Under the pieces are notes generated by a model. It searched no databases. It saw only the letters and a list, made by a program, of their open reading frames with translations, and was not told where the DNA came from. Of a stretch of 64,000 nt of DNA, positions 61,191-64,000 are shown piece after piece; within the stretch, counting starts at the first letter, position 1; the number at the start of each line of letters is the position of its first letter. Position numbers and translations under genes: made by a program. Source of the stretch: Winogradskyella wichelsiae (GTDB lineage Bacteria > Bacteroidota > Bacteroidia > Flavobacteriales > Flavobacteriaceae); assembly GCF_013403925.1 (NCBI RefSeq), contig NZ_JABFDJ010000002.1:310001-374000 (forward strand), read 5' to 3'.

Positions 61191-61868
61191 TTATAATTTT
61201 CTTTTTGCTTTATTTACTTTGTCAGTAAGCTTTCCTATCTTATCCAACCACTTGTTTTCATCGACAGGAGACAATTCACCTTTTCTTTTTAATTTCTCAT
61301 ATTTCTTTTGTGTCTTGTCTAATTTATCTTCAGCTTTGGCCAAGTCAGCTTCTAATTTTTCTTCTTTTTTCAATGCTTTCTCAGCTTTCTTTTCTGCTTT
61401 CTCTGCCTTTTTCTCAGCTTTCTCAACAGCCTTTTTTTCCTTTTCTAACTCCTTAGCAGCATCTTCTTTTTCCTTTACTGCTTTAGCTTCTTCTTTTTCA
61501 AGCTTTTTTGCAGCTGCTTCCTTTTTCTTTATAGCCTCTTCTTCTTCTTTTTTAGCTTTAGCATCAGCAACCTTTGCCTTCTCTTCTTCAGCTTTTACTT
61601 TTGCCGCTTCTTCTTTTGCTTTAGCTTCTTCTTTTGCTTTAGCTTCTTCTAATTTTACTGCTGCTTCTACTTTAATTTTTTCTGAAATTGTAGCCGCTTC
61701 TTTAAAAATAACAGCTTTTTCTTCTAAACTTAAAGTTTCTGTCACATCCTTTCCTTCTAAAAAGATTTTCTCACTTTTAACCTCGTAGATTTTCCCTTCT
61801 TTGGTTACTTCTTGCGCGTTTAAAAACAACGCAAACACTAGACTTACACAAGTTAATATATATTTCAT
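61191..61868 (-). CDS. Exported coiled-coil protein, copy A
   Basis: The 225-residue protein has a signal peptide (1-19, ending LNAQ), then a short head (GKIYEVKSEKIFLEGKDVTE, about 25-44), then a long Lys/Glu/Ala coiled coil (about 60-185) and a conserved tail (KLKRKGELSPVDENKWLDKI). Head and tail match the neighbouring gene 61874-62401; the middle does not. The antisense frame 61219-61788 is a shadow created by the biased codons. The function is unknown. Confidence 0.8.
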   Translation of the reverse strand: MKYILTCVSLVFALFLNAQEVTKEGKIYEVKSEKIFLEGKDVTETLSLEEKAVIFKEAATISEKIKVEAAVKLEEAKAKEEAKAKEEAAKVKAEEEKAKVADAKAKKEEEEAIKKKEAAAKKLEKEEAKAVKEKEDAAKELEKEKKAVEKAEKKAEKAEKKAEKALKKEEKLEADLAKAEDKLDKTQKKYEKLKRKGELSPVDENKWLDKIGKLTDKVNKAKRKL

Positions 61869-61873
61869 AATTT

Positions 61874-62401
61874 TTATTTATTTAAGTTATTCATTTTTTC
61901 TTTTGCTTCTTCAAACTCTTTTTCTAAATCGTCCAATTTTTCAGACCATTTTTCTTCATCATTAGGGGATAGCTTTCCTTTTTCTTTTAATTTTTCAAAT
62001 TTCTTCTGTTGATTATCTAAACTTTTCTTTGCCTTTAAAAAATCTTTACGTGCATCTTCTTTATCTTCAATCTTTTTTTCTAATGCCTCTTGTTGCTCCT
62101 CTAGTTTTTCTTGTTTTACTTCCGCCTCTTCTTTTGCTTTTTTCAACTCTTTTTGCTGAGCTTTAAGAGACTCTTGTAACTGCTCTGCTTCTGCTTTAGC
62201 TTTATTATTTGCTTTTAGTGTCGCTTCTATTTCTGACTTACGTTCCTCCGATAAAGTTTCTGTAACATCGGCACCGTCGTTTTTAAAAGAATTACCTTTT
62301 ACTTCATAAACTTTTCCATCTGTCATAATAACACGATCACTACTACCACAAGACAGCATTAAACTAAATAAAAAGAAAATAAATACATATTGAAATTTCA
62401 T
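61874..62401 (-). CDS. Coiled-coil lipoprotein, copy B
   Basis: The 175-residue protein has a lipobox (LMLSC, C18), a head (GKVYEVKGNSFKNDGADVTE, about 29-48), a Glu/Lys-rich coiled coil (about 55-135) and a tail KLKEKGKLSPNDEEKWSEKL. It lies 5 bases before copy A on the same strand. One copy is lipid anchored and the other soluble, suggesting an envelope pair. No known family was recognised. Confidence 0.8.
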   Translation of the reverse strand: MKFQYVFIFFLFSLMLSCGSSDRVIMTDGKVYEVKGNSFKNDGADVTETLSEERKSEIEATLKANNKAKAEAEQLQESLKAQQKELKKAKEEAEVKQEKLEEQQEALEKKIEDKEDARKDFLKAKKSLDNQQKKFEKLKEKGKLSPNDEEKWSEKLDDLEKEFEEAKEKMNNLNK

Positions 62402-62477
62402 ACTATATATAATTTTTGTTTCTATAAGTTAGACACTAAAGAATTGATAGCGTCACTACATTACGAAAGTTTTAACA

Positions 62478-63620
62478 TTAAATCCTATTCAAAATTTCAG
62501 CAGCTTGTATTAAAGTTTCTTCTGTTTTTGCAAAACAAAACCGTAACACTTTATCATCCTTATTATTAGTATTAAATACAGACAATGGAATAGCAGCTAT
62601 TCTAAATTCTTTTGTTAATCGTTTCGCAAAATCTACATCATATTCATCTGTAATATCACTATAATCTAATACTTGAAAATAGGTTCCTTTAGAGGCTTGA
62701 AATTTAAATCTAGATTCTGAAATTAAATTTAAGAACAAATCTCGTTTCCGCTGAAAAAAAATATTCAAACTTAAATAACTTTCTTCATCTTTCATATAAT
62801 CCGCAATCCCTTTTTGAGACGGATGATGTACTGAAAACACATTAAACTGATGTACTTTTCTAAATTCGGACATTAATTGTTCTGGCGCACAACAATACCC
62901 AATTTTCCAACCCGTATTATGAAACGTTTTACCAAAGGAAGCCGTAATAAAACTACGTTGTTTTAAATCTTCAAATAAACAAACACTTTGATGTTGTTCA
63001 GCATCAAATATAATATGTTCATAAACCTCATCACTTAAAATTATAATATTAGTGTTTATTGTTATTTTTTGAAGTTGAAGCATATCCTCTTTAGACCAAA
63101 TTGTCCCACTTGGATTATGAGGTGAATTGATAATAATCATCTTTGTTTTAGATGTTATTTTTGAAGCAACCTCTTCCCAATTCACTTTATAATTTGGTGC
63201 AGATAACTGAATAGCAACTGGTTTACCTCCGTTAATTTCAACTGCAGGCTCATAACAATCATAAGCGGGTTTAAAAATAACTACCTCATCATCTTTTCTA
63301 ATAAATGTAGAAATAATTGTATAAATAGCTTGTGTTGCTCCTGCTGTTACTGTAATTTCTTTTTCTGGATGGTATTTGTTTTTATATAATAACTCATATT
63401 TATGAGCTATAGCCAACCGCAAATCTAAATTACCAGCCATTGGCGCATATTGATTATAGCCTTTATTCATGGCGTCATAAACCAAAGTATTCAGTTTCTG
63501 AGAACTAGGATAATTAGGAAAACCTTGCGATAAATTAATTGCATTATACTCTTTAGCCAAAGCACTCATAACAGTAAAAATCGTTGTCCCTGTGTTTGGT
63601 AATTTAGATGTGAAATTCAT
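62478..63620 (-). CDS. PLP-dependent methionine/glutamine-type aminotransferase
   Basis: The chosen Met begins MNFTSKLPNTGTTIFTVMSA, the usual start, giving 380 residues; the frame to 63761 adds a 47-residue sequence without homology. Motifs of fold-type I aminotransferases are present: NLSQGFPNYP, GATQAIYTII, NSPHNPSGTIW, DEVYEHI, PLP lysine in TASFGKTFHNTGWKIGYC. It resembles E. coli YbdL and glutamine transaminase K, which act on methionine, glutamine and aromatic amino acids. Confidence 0.92.
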   Translation of the reverse strand: MNFTSKLPNTGTTIFTVMSALAKEYNAINLSQGFPNYPSSQKLNTLVYDAMNKGYNQYAPMAGNLDLRLAIAHKYELLYKNKYHPEKEITVTAGATQAIYTIISTFIRKDDEVVIFKPAYDCYEPAVEINGGKPVAIQLSAPNYKVNWEEVASKITSKTKMIIINSPHNPSGTIWSKEDMLQLQKITINTNIIILSDEVYEHIIFDAEQHQSVCLFEDLKQRSFITASFGKTFHNTGWKIGYCCAPEQLMSEFRKVHQFNVFSVHHPSQKGIADYMKDEESYLSLNIFFQRKRDLFLNLISESRFKFQASKGTYFQVLDYSDITDEYDVDFAKRLTKEFRIAAIPLSVFNTNNKDDKVLRFCFAKTEETLIQAAEILNRI

Positions 63621-63704
63621 AAAAAAAGTAGGCTTTATGTACAAAAACATTAAAGATATAAAACAAGCTTTTCTATCTTTACAAAAACTAAAAAAATATT
63701 GAAT

Positions 63705-64000
63705 ATGCGATTTTTTAAAATTCTTTTCTTTTTCGTTGTTTTTCAGGTCTCTGCGCAGCAAGGTGGCATGTGGATCCCTTCACTTTTAGAAGGTATGAAC
63801 GAAGACGAAATGCAAAGTTTGGGCAGTAAATTAACAGCTCAAGATATTTACGATGTTAACAACTCTAGCTTAAAGGATGCTATTGGTCATTTTAATGGTG
63901 GCTGCACAAGTGAAGTCATTTCTGACCAAGGATTAGTACTTACCAATCACCATTGTGGTTTTAGCCAGATACAATCTCACTCTTCTTTAGAAAACGATTA
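63705..64000 (+). CDS. Dipeptidyl-peptidase of family S46, N-terminal part (cut by window edge)
   Basis: An ATG at 63705 opens a frame that runs off the right edge (98 codons seen). The signal peptide (MRFFKILFFFVVFQVSAQ) is followed by GGMWIPSLLEGMNEDEM, DIYDVNNSSLKDAIGHFNGG and TNHHCGFSQIQSHSSLEND, which is the peptidase S46 (DPP7/DPP11) N-terminus with the catalytic His in NHHCG. The enzyme removes dipeptides from oligopeptides in the periplasm. It is divergent from the aminotransferase gene. Confidence 0.93.
   Translation, partial: MRFFKILFFFVVFQVSAQQGGMWIPSLLEGMNEDEMQSLGSKLTAQDIYDVNNSSLKDAIGHFNGGCTSEVISDQGLVLTNHHCGFSQIQSHSSLEND

Noticed and set aside
61219..61788. Long antisense frame rich in Ser, Phe and Ala
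   Set aside because: It mirrors the Lys/Glu/Ala codons of the coiled-coil gene; biased composition removes stops on the other strand.
63621..63761. 47-residue N-terminal extension of the aminotransferase
   Set aside because: It is unlike the family and overlaps the start of the divergent S46 peptidase gene.
1..64000. CRISPR arrays, insertion sequences, prophage and integrase genes
   Set aside because: No regularly spaced repeats, transposase, integrase or phage structural genes were seen on either strand.

Overview
The window reads as chromosomal sequence of a marine-type flavobacterium (Bacteroidota, Flavobacteriaceae). The evidence is the low G+C content, Bacteroidetes-type promoters (TTG, about 19 bases, TAnnTTTG), almost no Shine-Dalgarno sequences, a protein with a type IX secretion C-terminal sorting domain, DUF4296 and DUF4271 proteins, a DnaE polymerase with its own exonuclease domain, and a peptidase S46 gene at the right edge. 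The genus cannot be fixed from the sequence alone. I see no insertion sequence, prophage, CRISPR array, rRNA or replication origin. Most genes are housekeeping genes in short, often convergent transcription units separated by clear intrinsic terminators.

Layout. 0-7 kb: an operon blaI-like repressor / M56 (BlaR1-type) membrane peptidase with a TonB-like C-terminus / TPR protein; a DUF456 membrane protein; and a TPR-type sensor kinase with its response regulator. 7-8 kb: a 57-residue exported protein, a tRNA-Asp and a structured gene-free stretch that may hold a small RNA. 8-13.3 kb: DUF58 protein, thioredoxin, two tandem alpha/beta hydrolases with an aspartate nucleophile, a short-chain dehydrogenase and a TetR regulator with matching dyad operators. 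13.3-18.3 kb: a decayed DUF2971 gene followed by dnaE. 18.5-24.2 kb: a calcium-repeat lipoprotein, rpsP-rimM-tRNA methyltransferase, an acyl-CoA dehydrogenase and a metallophosphoesterase. 24.2-29.4 kb: ferredoxin, ferredoxin reductase, NifU-like and Mrp-like proteins (an Fe-S/electron-transfer group), then an alkyltransferase-like protein, a LysE-type exporter and trmB. 29.4-36.7 kb: glycosyltransferase, PhoR/PhoB-type two-component pair, a T9SS substrate, a LuxE-like protein and tyrS. 36.8-46.7 kb: an epimerase-like SDR, DUF4296-pyrC-GT2 operon, DUF4271-hemD, pckA, DUF423, a saccharopine dehydrogenase-like enzyme, a lipoprotein and an Lrp regulator. 46.7-58 kb: aldo-keto reductase, OmpA lipoprotein, exonuclease III, a 1147-residue SprA-like envelope protein, a flavin monooxygenase-like enzyme, glyS and a coiled-coil membrane protein. 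58-64 kb: comF, an Ig-like lipoprotein, an omega-amidase, two related coiled-coil envelope proteins, an aminotransferase, and the start of a dipeptidyl-peptidase S46 gene.

The points most worth a second look are: the two paralogous coiled-coil proteins at 61.2-62.4 kb, which share both ends but not the middle; the tandem cysteine-framed domain in the lipoprotein at 18.5-19.8 kb; the Mrp protein that lacks the usual CxxC; the DUF2971 pseudogene at 13.35-13.82 kb; the candidate structured RNA near 7.8 kb; the paired dyads at the blaI promoter, at the TetR/SDR promoters and at 4.18-4.22 kb; and two genes whose -7 element lies five bases before the ATG, which predicts leaderless mRNAs. I did not find a convincing new multi-gene defence or metabolic system. 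No database search was run; all family assignments rest on recognised motifs and overall protein character.
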